A DNA stretch of 64,000 nt from Rhabdochlamydiaceae bacterium. GTDB lineage: Bacteria > Chlamydiota > Chlamydiia > Chlamydiales > Rhabdochlamydiaceae. Under the pieces are notes generated by a model, which saw nothing but the letters and a program-made list of their open reading frames with translations, made no database searches and was not told where the DNA came from. Each line of letters opens with the position of its first letter. The first letter of the stretch is position 1. Below, piece after piece: positions 26,403 to 34,439 of this stretch. The translations under genes were made by a program, and so were the position numbers. Where the stretch lies: contig JAIETG010000027.1 in the NCBI GenBank assembly GCA_019745395.1, positions 154,665 to 218,664 on the forward strand. The letters run 5' to 3'.

Positions 26403-28207
26403 TTTCTTCTTTCCGCTCAAAACCGATACCTCTTTGGACAACATGTCTTTGTGTCTCGCTTTCGCTGCATGTAGGTTTGATTTATGTACTTTACGAACAT
26501 CCCATATTGCTAGAAAAATCTTGGAAGACTCTTTTCTCTCCAAGTAAGCCCACTCCCAAACACATTGCTGTAGAACAGGGCTGGGCTACTGATGGCATTG
26601 TATTAAAGCATTTTTTCGAAGAATTCTCGCCTCAGAAAAAAGAGCAACCCACTTCGTTAATGCCTCTGGCATATTTACGGCCTTCTATAGAAGAAGAACC
26701 TGAAATTACTACTACTTTTTCTGTGAGCTCGTTTCTTTTAAAAGAAACTCCTGCACCTAAAAGAACATCAAAAAATCCTTCTTTTTCCTATCAAGAACAA
26801 GAAGACAGTTTTTTAAATCCTCCCTTTCTCCGTACTTCCTCACAGACACCTTCTTACGCGGCGCCAACTTTCCAAGTGATCGCTCCCGAAGGTTCAGCTC
26901 CTCTTCCTCTCGACAGAATCTCCGACCCGTTATTTCCTAAAACTCCATCCGTGGAGTCCATTCCTATGGAGGCTCCAGTTCCTCTTACCGCTGAAATCGA
27001 CCCCTATCAAAACACTTACACATCTTCTCCCGAAACTAAAACAACATTTGCCAAAGCTCTAGAAGACCCATCTGCAGCTTTAACCCTGCAACCTTCTTTT
27101 TCATACATTCAAGATCACTCAGGATTTTTAACCCAAAGCTCTTTGGCAAATATAAACGACTATCTTCCTGAAGAGCTTATCGCAGCTATGGAATGGAACC
27201 AAGATTTTGAAATACAGGCTACGATATTTCCAGAACAAGGGGGATATGTCTTTTCCCTCGCTGTAACACCCAATCAAGATCTTCATCAACATAAAATTCG
27301 ACAAAACTTCTACTTTTTGGTCGATATTTCTTCCGATATAGAAAAACATAAACTCTCCGTATTCAAACGCTCTGTTGTAAAAGCACTAGCCTCTTTACAG
27401 CAAGGAGACTCGTTTAATATTTTTTTATTAGATAAAAAAGTTACGAAGTTCAGCTCTGATAATGTTTTCGTTTCTCCTAAAAACCTTCAGTTAGCAGAAG
27501 ATTTTCTGGAAAGAAAAACACAAGACAAACCCTTATTTGCTTCCTTAAATCTCTCTCAAGGTCTTCAAGAAGTTTTGCAACATATCGAAACTGAAGAAGA
27601 AGTGCATACAGCCATTTTACTCACTAATGGAAAGAGCTCATTAAATCCTCCAGATTTAAGAAACTTCTTAGAAAAAAACCAAGGAAAGCTTACATTATTT
27701 ACCGCAGCGGTTGGACAAAATAACGAACTCACGAATTTGGACATGATAGGCAGTCTCAGTGGAGGCAAGCTCTTTTACTCAGATACAAACGCTTCCTTTC
27801 CTAGAAAACTTGCCCTTTTCGTAAAAAGCTTACAAGAGCCTCTAGCGAAAAACCTAACCGTTTCCCTTCATCCAACGCATCCTAAAGCTCGCATAGAAAC
27901 GATCTCTTTACCGAAACAGATGCCAAATTTGTATAATCAAGAGCCTTTTATCATTATGGGAAAAATGGATCGCCTATGCGATCTACACTTCGTTTTACAA
28001 GGAAAAAGCGCAGAAGATCAAATCTTCTTAAAAAAAGTAATCCATTTTGAAGAAGCAACAGACGCTCTTATCTCCATAAAAAAACAATGGCTTATGCAGC
28101 AAAAGATTGGCTACTATGAGAAATTTGTCAAAGAACCGAAACCTGCCCACTTAAAACATGCGAAAGAGCTTTTAAAAGCCTTCTATGGAAGGGCTTTTGG
28201 AGAATGA
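26399..28207 (+). CDS. Membrane-anchored von Willebrand factor A-domain protein with TonB-like N-terminus
   Basis: A 602-residue protein from the ATG at 26399, which overlaps the upstream TGA. One N-terminal membrane helix (about 12-32, TTCLCVSLSLHVGLIYVLY) is followed by a Pro/Ser-rich spacer (to about 250), as in TonB/TolA. A VWA domain (about 304-480) follows, with 'FLVDISSDIEKHKLSVFKRS', 'LQQGDSFNIFLLDKKV', 'TAILLTNGKSS' and 'LTLFTAAVG'. The metal site reads DISSD rather than DxSxS, so metal binding may be altered. It is coupled to the upstream TPR protein and overlaps rsmD by 4 bp. Likely a periplasmic interaction module; function unknown. Confidence 0.75.
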   Translation: MISSFRSKPIPLWTTCLCVSLSLHVGLIYVLYEHPILLEKSWKTLFSPSKPTPKHIAVEQGWATDGIVLKHFFEEFSPQKKEQPTSLMPLAYLRPSIEEEPEITTTFSVSSFLLKETPAPKRTSKNPSFSYQEQEDSFLNPPFLRTSSQTPSYAAPTFQVIAPEGSAPLPLDRISDPLFPKTPSVESIPMEAPVPLTAEIDPYQNTYTSSPETKTTFAKALEDPSAALTLQPSFSYIQDHSGFLTQSSLANINDYLPEELIAAMEWNQDFEIQATIFPEQGGYVFSLAVTPNQDLHQHKIRQNFYFLVDISSDIEKHKLSVFKRSVVKALASLQQGDSFNIFLLDKKVTKFSSDNVFVSPKNLQLAEDFLERKTQDKPLFASLNLSQGLQEVLQHIETEEEVHTAILLTNGKSSLNPPDLRNFLEKNQGKLTLFTAAVGQNNELTNLDMIGSLSGGKLFYSDTNASFPRKLALFVKSLQEPLAKNLTVSLHPTHPKARIETISLPKQMPNLYNQEPFIIMGKMDRLCDLHFVLQGKSAEDQIFLKKVIHFEEATDALISIKKQWLMQQKIGYYEKFVKEPKPAHLKHAKELLKAFYGRAFGE

Positions 28208-28779
28208 GTTTACGTATTATAGGAGGCTCTTTTAAAGGACGCCTTTTAAAAGCTCCCACAGGTCCCTTATCTCGCCCCACAATGTCTATAATGCGCAAAG
28301 CAGTATTTGATATCTGTCAATCCGTTATAGAAGATGCTCATTTTCTCGATCTCTTTGCTTGTAGTGGAGCCATGGGTATTGAAGCATTAAGCAGGGGAGC
28401 TGCTCATGCTACCTTCATAGAAAAAGACAAAAAAACTATAAGTTACCTGATCGAAAATATTAAAACGCTCGAGCTAGAAAAACAAACCACTCTTTTAGCT
28501 GGAGATGTTTTCACTCAGCTCAAACGATTAAAAGCTCCCTATCACATCCTTTATATCGATGCTCCCTATCCTCTTACAGAAAGCTCTGATAGACCTATAG
28601 AAAAGCTCTTAACTTTCTTTGACCAAAGCTCCCTGCTTGTAGAAAATAGCCTCGTATTTATCGAAGAAAGAGCCCCAGGAACTCAGATTCCTCGGATGCC
28701 CCTTACACAGTTAGCCTATAAAAATACCAGGCAATTTGGATCCTCTTTGCTACATCAGTGGGAATATCACTCAAATTAA
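28204..28779 (+). CDS. rsmD: 16S rRNA (guanine(966)-N(2))-methyltransferase
   Basis: A 191-residue Rossmann-fold methyltransferase of standard RsmD length. The start 'LRIIGGSFKGRLLKAP', the 'RPTMSIMRKAVFDI' helix, the SAM-binding motif I 'LDLFACSGAMGIEALSRGA' and 'FIEKD' match the family. The catalytic motif IV reads IDAPY instead of the usual (D/N)PP(Y/F). RsmD methylates G966 of 16S rRNA in the small subunit. ATGA overlap with the VWA gene shows translational coupling. Its stop codon overlaps that of a minus-strand relic. Confidence 0.88.
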   Translation: MSLRIIGGSFKGRLLKAPTGPLSRPTMSIMRKAVFDICQSVIEDAHFLDLFACSGAMGIEALSRGAAHATFIEKDKKTISYLIENIKTLELEKQTTLLAGDVFTQLKRLKAPYHILYIDAPYPLTESSDRPIEKLLTFFDQSSLLVENSLVFIEERAPGTQIPRMPLTQLAYKNTRQFGSSLLHQWEYHSN

Positions 28780-28964
28780 AGATTTTTTCCTTCTTGTATT
28801 TCTTCGATTATAAACTGAGTAAAAGGCTGGATATCTCTATCAACTGTTCCGATTGAAGGATCGCCCCCAATTTTTCCCATGAACCAATTCTAAGAGCTAT
28901 TATGACCGATACCTATCGGAGTCTTACCGTCCATAGTGAACTCTGTATGGCTCCTATATCGCAA
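28776..28964 (-). pseudogene. Remnant of an unidentified gene
   Basis: On the minus strand an open reading from about 28964 gives RYRSHTEFTMDGKTPIGIGH NSS, then an in-frame TAG, then NWFMGKIGGDPSIGTVDRDI QPFTQFIIEEIQEG to a TAA at 28776-28778. No proper start is present and the frame is blocked upstream. The composition is protein-like, so this is probably the degraded 3' end of a gene. The family is not recognised. It lies in a 300-bp gap that otherwise holds only the terminator near 29050. Confidence 0.35.
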
Positions 28965-29046
28965 TCAAAAAGCAACATACCAAAAAGTAATACTTTAAAT
29001 TAGCGGCAGAGATTTGTCATAAATGGGGATGATTATAAAGAAAAAA

Positions 29047-29072
29047 GCCCGGAGGATTCTCCGGGCTTTTTT
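29047..29072. terminator. Strong bidirectional Rho-independent terminator
   Basis: GCCCGGAG (29047-29054) and CTCCGGGC (29059-29066) form a perfect 8-bp GC-rich stem with loop GATT. A-run and T-run flank it on the two sides (29041-29046, 29067-29072). It lies 7 bp beyond the stop of the MORN-repeat protein on the minus strand and can also stop plus-strand transcription from rsmD. Confidence 0.92.
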
Positions 29073-29078
29073 AGTAGA

Positions 29079-31691
29079 CTAACGTACTTTTTTACCGTGA
29101 TCATAAAAACTTTCAGAAGACTGACCATCTGCATCATAAGAGTATTTAGCTCCGTGCAGTTCATCATTTTCAAAGTTTTGTACTAAAGAAAGCTTACCAT
29201 CATCAGAATATTTGTTCATTTTTCCGTGACGCTTTCCATGAACATACCCAGCTTCAAACACTAAAGTACCATCTTCATTCCACTGCTGATAAATACCGTT
29301 GCGTTCTCCGTCCTTGTATTGTTCCAAGCTAGCAAGTTTACCATCGGGATGGTAAGTTCTTAGCTCTCCCTCTACGAGATCATGGATATAGTTTGCTTCC
29401 TTAGCAAGAGATCCATTAGGAAAATACTCTTTGTAAGGGCCATGCTTTTGGTCATTATGAAATTCTATAACAAGAAGATCTTGTCCTTTAGGACCAAAAA
29501 TCTTTCCTATCCCTTCTTTTTTACCAGCCACATAAGGAGTCATAGCAATTTGAATACCATTTTCAGCAAATTCTAAAACTTCTCCTTCTACTATGTCATT
29601 AACATAGCTAGCTTCTAGAGCTTTTACTCGACCATAGGTCTCATGCAAAGGAAAGTAGATTGCATGGGAACCATGTTTCTTACCATCAGCATAATGACAG
29701 ACAATCTCACGTCCATTTTCTAATCTCTGAAAAGCTTTCCCATGAAGTTTTCCATGCTTATATTCTGCTTCTTCTAATAAAACTCCCTGGTCATTCCACA
29801 AACTTTTGCGGCCGTCCAGCTCACTTTTTTTGTAAGAAATAGAAGCTTGTAATGTACCATTAGGATAGAACGTTTTTTGAACTCCATCCATATTTCCATC
29901 TTCATCATGACAGAATAACTTGGCTACTTGTTGTTCTTTTTTACCAGATTCTTTCGGATAGAACTCTTTTTGTTCTCCAACAGGTGTACCTTTGTTAAAG
30001 GACTTAACCATCCAAGGGCTACCATCTTCATACCAGCTCTCAAATTTGCCATCAAATTGCTCTTCACGATAGGTAGCACGAGCCTTAAGCTGACCACTTA
30101 GATAGTATTCTTCAACTTTTCCATTTTTTTTACCGGCAGCATAGTGCAAAACTTCTTTGATCTTATCTTTTGTATACCAAGTTGTTACCTCTCCAATAGG
30201 AAAATTATTTTCATATCGAATCTGTAAAACTAAAGAGGACTCTGCATCCCATTCTTGGAAAAGTCCTTCTTTTTTACCCTGGTTAAAGTTTCCTACATAT
30301 CTTAGTACGCCGTTTTCATGCCATTCCTTACGCTCTCCATCCAGTTCATCGTCAGCAAAGTTTTCTTCCATCCGCAATTGACCGTTCGGATGCCATATTT
30401 TTGCAAGGCCTTGTTTTTTGCCGTTCTTGAGATGGATCTGAACAGCAGGACTGCCTGTTTCAAACCATTCTTCGTAAAGACCATCTTTTTGTCTTTCTTG
30501 ATAATTTGTTTTTTTCTTCACTTGTCCAGATTCATAATACTCAGTCTGAGGACCCTCAAATTCCCCCATCACATAAGTATATTCAGTCATTGGGCGTCCA
30601 TTTTCATACCACTCTTTAAAAGAAGAATCTCTTTTACCTTCTGTAACAGTGTATTCCGCTTTTAGCTGACCATTTGGATAGAATTCTTTCACAGGTTCTA
30701 ATAAAACACCTTTAGCATCGTGGTTTGCTACAAAAGCAGGAGTTTTGTCTTCATAATTTCTCCAATGCTTTCCAATGGCAATCCCGCCTTTATATTTTCC
30801 TTCTCCTATGAGCTTTCCATCGGATCCAAAAAACTGCTCTTTCCCTTCTTTTTTACCATTTTTATAAGAAACCTTATAAAGTTCTTTTCCATTTTCATGG
30901 TATTTAATATGGGTGCCTATGGGCTCTCCTTTCTTAAAATCTTGAACTTCTACAATTGATTGATCTGTATTGTACAAAACAACAGCTGGATTAGTCCCAT
31001 CAGAATGTAGGACGCCATCGACATAACGAAGACAGGCTTTCATTACCCCCGAATCAAACCATTCTACAGCTGTCCCATCAGGAACCCCCGCTTTGTACAC
31101 AATTAAAGCAGATTTCATGCCATTGGGGAAATATCTAGAAAATTCTCCCTCAAGCTTCCCTTCCTGAAAATAGCCTTCTTCCTTTTTTTCTCCAGTTTCG
31201 TAGTAAAATACTACTTTCCCTTCTCGTAAACCTTTGTTAAAAGTCCCTTCCGATTGCAATGTTCCATTTGCATAAACTGTTTTTACAGGTCCATGAAGCT
31301 GGCCACGATCATAATGGAGGACTTTTTCGATTTTGCCATCTTCATAATAAGATACGCATACTCCATGAGGTGCCATCCCATTTTTCCAATCTTTATATGC
31401 CGGCTCTTCTTCTTTTAAAAGAATAAGATCCATTTCTACATGTGGCTGTCCTTTCGGATAGAAATTAATTTGCTTTACTGGGATTTGATTTCCTTGAGCA
31501 TCTGATTCAGAAAAAACAACAATATCTGGAACTCCTTCCTCATGATAAGACAGGATCGTGGGCTTCCAGTGTAGTTCTCTAGGTTTTAAAAACTGAGCTA
31601 CCGGACGAATTTCCTCTACTGCAGACAAACAAAAAGGCGATAGCAATGTAGAGTAAACCAAAGTCAAAAACAATCGATGTTTCTTTATCAT
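29079..31691 (-). CDS. Exported MORN_2/YwqK-type repeat protein
   Basis: An 870-residue protein beginning with a signal peptide (MIKKHRLFLTLVYSTLLSPF, then CLSA). From about residue 75 to the end it is a tandem array of roughly thirty ~24-residue units of the form 'G....YY.NG.l......k.G...G....' (e.g. 'GPQTEYYESGQVKKKTNYQ', 'GKFESWYEDGSPWMVKSF', 'GPYKEYFPNGSLAKEANYI'). These are MORN variant repeats (MORN_2, also annotated YwqK). A GGAGG about 10 nt upstream favours the ATG at 31691 over the TTG at 31712. It would form a long beta-rich rod outside the cytoplasm, for adhesion or envelope scaffolding (inference). It stands alone between two terminators. Confidence 0.85.
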   Translation of the reverse strand: MIKKHRLFLTLVYSTLLSPFCLSAVEEIRPVAQFLKPRELHWKPTILSYHEEGVPDIVVFSESDAQGNQIPVKQINFYPKGQPHVEMDLILLKEEEPAYKDWKNGMAPHGVCVSYYEDGKIEKVLHYDRGQLHGPVKTVYANGTLQSEGTFNKGLREGKVVFYYETGEKKEEGYFQEGKLEGEFSRYFPNGMKSALIVYKAGVPDGTAVEWFDSGVMKACLRYVDGVLHSDGTNPAVVLYNTDQSIVEVQDFKKGEPIGTHIKYHENGKELYKVSYKNGKKEGKEQFFGSDGKLIGEGKYKGGIAIGKHWRNYEDKTPAFVANHDAKGVLLEPVKEFYPNGQLKAEYTVTEGKRDSSFKEWYENGRPMTEYTYVMGEFEGPQTEYYESGQVKKKTNYQERQKDGLYEEWFETGSPAVQIHLKNGKKQGLAKIWHPNGQLRMEENFADDELDGERKEWHENGVLRYVGNFNQGKKEGLFQEWDAESSLVLQIRYENNFPIGEVTTWYTKDKIKEVLHYAAGKKNGKVEEYYLSGQLKARATYREEQFDGKFESWYEDGSPWMVKSFNKGTPVGEQKEFYPKESGKKEQQVAKLFCHDEDGNMDGVQKTFYPNGTLQASISYKKSELDGRKSLWNDQGVLLEEAEYKHGKLHGKAFQRLENGREIVCHYADGKKHGSHAIYFPLHETYGRVKALEASYVNDIVEGEVLEFAENGIQIAMTPYVAGKKEGIGKIFGPKGQDLLVIEFHNDQKHGPYKEYFPNGSLAKEANYIHDLVEGELRTYHPDGKLASLEQYKDGERNGIYQQWNEDGTLVFEAGYVHGKRHGKMNKYSDDGKLSLVQNFENDELHGAKYSYDADGQSSESFYDHGKKVR

Positions 31692-31810
31692 AGGGATCAA
31701 ACCTCCTCTCAAATATAAAGAGCTCAGGATAGATTAACGGATTCTTTCTGACAAGAGCAACTTTTGAAAAAAATATTTGAGAAATTACGAAAAAAGAAGA
31801 CTAAAAAATC

Positions 31811-31839
31811 AAAGCTCGGAATGTAGAGTTCCGAGCTTT
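31811..31839. terminator. Terminator after the 31862 membrane protein gene
   Basis: AAAGCTCGGAA (31811-31821) and TTCCGAGCTTT (31829-31839) form a perfect 11-bp stem with a 7-nt loop. T-rich sequence follows on both strands (TCTTTTTT on plus, GATTTTTT on minus). It ends the minus-strand type II secretion/membrane protein transcript upstream of the MORN-repeat gene. Confidence 0.9.
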
Positions 31840-31861
31840 GTCTTTTTTATGAAGAATGATA

Positions 31862-32242
31862 TTAAGCTAAGATCGCCCAATATAAAAGAATACCCCAAGC
31901 CAAAGGAATGATACCTAACAATTTGGTCAACTTCCCTTTACCAAGAAACTTCATGAGAAGTCCTGGACAAAACAAAGAAACAACTCCTCTTAAAGTGAGA
32001 AACCATCCTAAGAGAGTTATTAAAATAATTTTATTCATCTCCCAAACATTACATTGAGTGATTAAAATCAACCCGATTAAAAGGTTAAGCAATCCTAACA
32101 TGTAAAAACAAGCTGGAGAAGATTTAAGTGATGCCATTATTTTGACAAAATTATCTCTATACAAGAGCATTGAAAGCCCTACAAGAAAAAGAAAAGGGGC
32201 AAACACTTGAGCCCAATGTGCTGCAATCTGCGATTCCATCAT
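31862..32242 (-). CDS. Small four-helix membrane protein
   Basis: About 126 residues and nearly all hydrophobic, with four predicted helices (VFAPFLFLVGLSMLLY, FYMLGLLNLLIGLILI, IILITLLGWFLTLRGVVSLF, LLGIIPLAWGILLYWAILA). I do not recognise the family. Two adjacent ATGs at 32242 and 32239 follow an AGAGG; a GTG start at 32269 is also possible. It lies 45 bp after the GspH-like gene on the same strand and ends at a terminator, so it may be the last gene of the type II secretion transcript. Confidence 0.6.
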   Translation of the reverse strand: MMESQIAAHWAQVFAPFLFLVGLSMLLYRDNFVKIMASLKSSPACFYMLGLLNLLIGLILITQCNVWEMNKIILITLLGWFLTLRGVVSLFCPGLLMKFLGKGKLTKLLGIIPLAWGILLYWAILA

Positions 32243-32286
32243 AACCTCTTTAGGTGAACTTTTCTTCACACTAGTGATTAAAGAAA

Positions 32287-32826
32287 TTATTTGTCAACAA
32301 GCTCTGCGATTTTTTTTTCCTTCAGAGGGAAAAATGGTGGGGGAGAAGAAGAAAATCGGATAGGGTTTGAATGAAAAACTACAGGATAAGAAAGATCTAA
32401 AAACATAGAGTCTTTTTCTTTTTTATAAGGAGTTATCTCTAAAATCCCCTGAGGAGAAATCCTCCCTGAAGGGGTAAATGTAATAGGAAGTGTATCAATA
32501 ACTTTCCCTTGAAAAGAGATCTTCTCCACGTCTTTCCATGTATACGAGCTAGAAGAAAAAGTAGGGGAATCTGATTCCAAGATCGCTTGATACCCCCCAT
32601 CCATTCTTTTTTTCAAAACACAAACAACATCACACTTTTGATGCATCGCAAGAATTTGAGCTCTCTCCATGTCGAGCAACCACGTTTGCAAGGCACTACG
32701 GAATCGATGATGAGCCAATAGATCGATCCCTTTGATGCCAATTAACGCTCCAAGTAAACTGATCAAAAAAAGGCATACCATCAATTCTAATAAGGTAAAT
32801 GCTTTAATTTTGATCGGTTTGCTCAT
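32287..32826 (-). CDS. GspH-like minor pseudopilin
   Basis: A 179-residue type IV pilin-like protein. A short basic leader MSKPIKIKA precedes FTLLELMVCLFLISLLGALI, the prepilin N-methylation motif with Glu at +5 and the hydrophobic helix. The residue before the cleavage point is Ala, not the usual Gly. The C-terminal part is globular and beta-rich ('FTPSGRISPQGILEI', seen in GspH-type proteins). It would be processed by a prepilin peptidase encoded elsewhere and join the type II secretion pseudopilus. ATGA overlap with gspG shows coupling. Confidence 0.72.
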   Translation of the reverse strand: MSKPIKIKAFTLLELMVCLFLISLLGALIGIKGIDLLAHHRFRSALQTWLLDMERAQILAMHQKCDVVCVLKKRMDGGYQAILESDSPTFSSSSYTWKDVEKISFQGKVIDTLPITFTPSGRISPQGILEITPYKKEKDSMFLDLSYPVVFHSNPIRFSSSPPPFFPLKEKKIAELVDK

Positions 32827-33230
32827 CTAGCCTCTTGAGCACTAGCTGGAGCTCCGCGATTTTTCTTTGCCTTGTATTTACTCCAAGCCTCAGAAGTGAT
32901 AGTAACATCATAAAGCCCATCTGCTTCCATAGTATAGGGCTGTCCCCAACCATCTTTTAACAGTTTATTTGCATCCGCTACCAGACCTGTGCGCTTTAGA
33001 TAGTAAGCAGGTTCCCTTAGCAACTCTTCCATAGGAACACCATTAGCCACTTCCATAAGAAGAAGATCGTGTAATTTTTCAATTCCCTGTTCAGATCTAA
33101 AGGCTTTTCCTTCCTCTAAACTTCCCTTAACGTTATATCCAATGACCCCTCCGATCAAACCGATCAAAAAAATCACAATCATAATCTCAAGCAGCGTAAT
33201 TGCCTGTTTCTTTTTTCGTTTATTCAACAT
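32823..33230 (-). CDS. gspG: Type II secretion major pseudopilin GspG
   Basis: A 135-residue pseudopilin: leader MLNKRKKKQA, then ITLLEIMIVIFLIGLIGGVI with Glu+5. The C-terminal domain includes 'LLKDGWGQPYTMEADGLYDV', which matches the GspG 'DPWGxPY' region. Cleavage would occur after Ala rather than Gly, with Ile at +1, both unusual. GspG forms the periplasmic pseudopilus that pushes substrates through the secretin. It lies 15 bp after gspF. The size fits GspG. Confidence 0.88.
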   Translation of the reverse strand: MLNKRKKKQAITLLEIMIVIFLIGLIGGVIGYNVKGSLEEGKAFRSEQGIEKLHDLLLMEVANGVPMEELLREPAYYLKRTGLVADANKLLKDGWGQPYTMEADGLYDVTITSEAWSKYKAKKNRGAPASAQEAR

Positions 33231-33245
33231 AAATCAAACCTATTT

Positions 33246-34436
33246 TTAACCTGATGACACAAAGGAGCTTACGTCCGTAAGCGGTAAGAGAATCGATAAC
33301 ACCACAACTCCAACGACAACTCCTAAAAACAATAACACCGCAGGCTGGAGAAAGGTGGCCAGCTGCTGCAAATCTCTATCGAGCTCTTCTTCGTAAATCT
33401 CGGCCATATTCCGCATCATTAAGCTCATATTACCCGTCTCTTCTCCAATTGCAATCATACGCAGGACTAGAGGAGGAATAAAAGGAGCCTCAGCAAAAAG
33501 TTGACTGATTTTCTTCCCTTCAACAACTTGACTGCTTGTTTCTTCAATCAGCGAAATAAAAGCGCTATTATTAACAACTTTTTTCGCAAAGTGAAGAGAC
33601 TCTACAAGAGTAACTCCTCCATTCAAAAGCATATACATGGCTCGAAAAAATCGAATCAAAGCAGATTGCATGATAATTTTTTGGATATACGGAACTTTTA
33701 AAAGCCACAAACCAACTTTTACTCGAAAGCTTTTTCTACGGCTAAGTGCATATAAAGAAGAAACGCTCAAAATAAAAAAAGAAACTAACCAAAGAATCTG
33801 CGTTTGTAAAAAATTACTTAGAGCAATAACGATAGAGGTAAGAGGATGTAAGGCTCTGCCTTCAAAGAGCTCTTTCATGGAAGGAATAACAAAAAAGAAT
33901 AAAGCTGCAATGACAATCAAACAAAATGAGCCCAAAAATGCAGGATAGGCTAAGGAAGACATGAGTTGCTTTTTCAGTTTTTGCTGTTTAGAAATGAGTA
34001 ATGTAAGCTGAGCAAACGCATCATGTAAAGAACCGCTTTGCTCTGCGGATTTTACCATAGATATGTAAATTTCATTGAACGTTTCTGGATAACGACCTAA
34101 AGCATTAGAAAAACTCGAGCCATTTTTCAGTAAATCGCAAATATCTGCAAAAAGCACATGAATTTTGCTTTGCCGATGTTTTTCTTCGATAGTGACTAGC
34201 CCCTCATACAAAGGAAGACCTGCTTTTAAAAGCTGTGCAAGCTCTCGAGTAAACGACAAAAGCTGAGATTGATTAAGGATCGTCCGAGAAGAAGACCTTG
34301 AGACCCCTTTAATTGATGTGATCAAAAGCCTTTGCTTTCTAAGCCTTTCTTTAGCCATGAAAAGAGAGTCGGCATCAATAATTCCCTTTGATTCTCTTCC
34401 GTCTTCACCGATAATTTTATATTGAAAAAGTGGCAT
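33246..34436 (-). CDS. gspF: Type II secretion inner-membrane platform protein GspF
   Basis: A 396-residue protein with two T2SSF domains, each ending in a membrane helix. Motifs include 'QLLSFTRELAQLLKAGLPLYEGL', 'FNEIYISMVKSAEQSG' in the first half and 'RFFRAMYMLLNGGVTLVESL', 'LVLRMIAIGEETGNMS' in the second. Helices lie near 165-190, 208-230 and 365-390. GspF is the platform on which the GspE ATPase acts to extend the pseudopilus. It starts 3 bp after gspE. Full length and complete. Confidence 0.93.
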   Translation of the reverse strand: MPLFQYKIIGEDGRESKGIIDADSLFMAKERLRKQRLLITSIKGVSRSSSRTILNQSQLLSFTRELAQLLKAGLPLYEGLVTIEEKHRQSKIHVLFADICDLLKNGSSFSNALGRYPETFNEIYISMVKSAEQSGSLHDAFAQLTLLISKQQKLKKQLMSSLAYPAFLGSFCLIVIAALFFFVIPSMKELFEGRALHPLTSIVIALSNFLQTQILWLVSFFILSVSSLYALSRRKSFRVKVGLWLLKVPYIQKIIMQSALIRFFRAMYMLLNGGVTLVESLHFAKKVVNNSAFISLIEETSSQVVEGKKISQLFAEAPFIPPLVLRMIAIGEETGNMSLMMRNMAEIYEEELDRDLQQLATFLQPAVLLFLGVVVGVVVLSILLPLTDVSSFVSSG

Positions 34437-34439
34437 TTA

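Noticed and set aside
30318..30665. 115-codon plus-strand Phe-rich frame, and other plus-strand frames inside the MORN-repeat gene
   Set aside because: Periodic codon pattern of the repeats keeps the antisense frames open; no start signals or known motifs.
29079..31691. Tandem repeats considered as a CRISPR array or an antitoxin gene
   Set aside because: Repeats are protein-level, degenerate in DNA and lack spacers; a toxin partner is absent and the product is exported.
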